NCBI RefSeq assembly: GCF_002113125.1
Contig: NZ_NEJP01000004.1
Span: 1-64,000 of the forward strand
Source: Pseudomonas sp. B20(2017)
GTDB taxonomy: Bacteria > Pseudomonadota > Gammaproteobacteria > Pseudomonadales > Pseudomonadaceae
Direction of reading: 5' to 3'
DNA length: 64,000 bases
Shown here: positions 63,770 through 64,000 of the stretch, in pieces
Layout of the letters: every line of letters starts with the position of its first letter
Position numbering within the stretch: position 1 is the first letter of the stretch
Program-made: the position numbers and the translations under genes
Notes under the pieces: model-generated
What the model saw: only the letters and a program-made list of their open reading frames with translations
Databases searched by the model: none
Told to the model about the DNA's origin: nothing

Positions 63770-64000
63770 ATGAAGAAAAGTCAGAAGTTGTTCGGCGCCA
63801 GCTTGCTGGCGCTGGCGATCAGCGGATGTGCAGTGACCAGTGAACCGATCGAACGCAGTGTCAGTGAACAACGGGCCCGGGCCGACTTGCAAAGCATGTA
63901 CAAGGGCCAGGAACCGCTGAGCGGTCCGCTGACCCTGCACCAGGCCATGGCCCGCGCGGTGAAATACAACCTCGAAGGTCGCTTGAAAATCATGGAGGAA
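63770..64000 (+). CDS. TolC-family outer-membrane lipoprotein (N-terminal part, cut by window end)
   Basis: Only the first 77 codons are in the window. They encode a lipoprotein signal (LLALAISGC, Cys about residue 20), a linker, and GPLTLHQAMARAVKYNLEGRLKIMEE, the start of a TolC-type helical repeat. It lies 48 bases after the giant gene. It is a good candidate for the outer-membrane duct of the M50/adaptor exporter, whose operon contains no TolC gene. The rest of the protein cannot be judged. Confidence 0.85.
   Translation, partial: MKKSQKLFGASLLALAISGCAVTSEPIERSVSEQRARADLQSMYKGQEPLSGPLTLHQAMARAVKYNLEGRLKIMEE

Overview
The window is chromosomal DNA from a Pseudomonas of the fluorescens group. 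The evidence is the complete LapG-LapD-LapA-LapEBC adhesin locus, an mgo/pvf cluster, Pseudomonas-type REP elements (GCGGGCAAGCCCGCTCCCACA type), GC-rich codon use, and the end of an rRNA operon. No integrase, transposase, tRNA or CRISPR array was seen.

Layout. 1-400: two tandem 5S rRNA genes, each with its own terminator. 418-5808: a Fur-controlled iron cell-surface-signalling operon on the minus strand (ECF sigma, FecR-like anti-sigma, TonB receptor with signalling domain, PepSY membrane protein). 6073-7953: an amino-acid type dCache chemoreceptor. 8100-13735: mgoBCAD (= pvfABCD), which makes a small N-oxidised signalling metabolite of the leudiazen/pyrazine-N-oxide type. 14446-15192: a GntR/FCD regulator. 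15282-38310: the Lap biofilm system. It holds the periplasmic protease LapG, its c-di-GMP receptor LapD, the 4810-residue adhesin LapA with 34 tandem repeats of 300 bp, and the type I exporter LapE-LapB-LapC divergent from lapA. 38681-42374: a sulfonate/sulfate-ester scavenging operon (TauD-type dioxygenase plus ABC importer) whose binding protein has no Met or Cys in its mature part. 42550-47651: a LysR regulator and an EmrAB-NodT type efflux operon. 47632-48447: an NYN-domain RNase-like gene behind a short structured transcript ending in a terminator, either an sRNA or an attenuator.

48797-64000 is the least explained part. Three tightly coupled genes encode a periplasmic adaptor, a GAF-like/HlyD hybrid, and an intact site-2 protease-like (M50) membrane protein with a PqqD-like N-terminus and a lipoyl-type C-terminal region. 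They are followed by a GNAT gene, a DUF6916 gene, a phage-tail-collar (microcystin-dependent type) protein, a GT39-like glycosyltransferase and a sulfotransferase. Last come a 2130-residue LEPR-XLL/DUF4347 giant protein with 13 Ig-like repeats of 306 bp, and a TolC-like lipoprotein cut by the window end. I infer an ATPase-less envelope export and surface-display system. The giant's only cysteine lies in a His-Gly/Gly-Cys arrangement like that of caspase-type (clan CD) peptidases.

The window thus carries two giant surface proteins 24 kb apart with different export logic: Lap (type I secretion, c-di-GMP gated release) and the M50/DUF4347 system, for which I know of no functional description.
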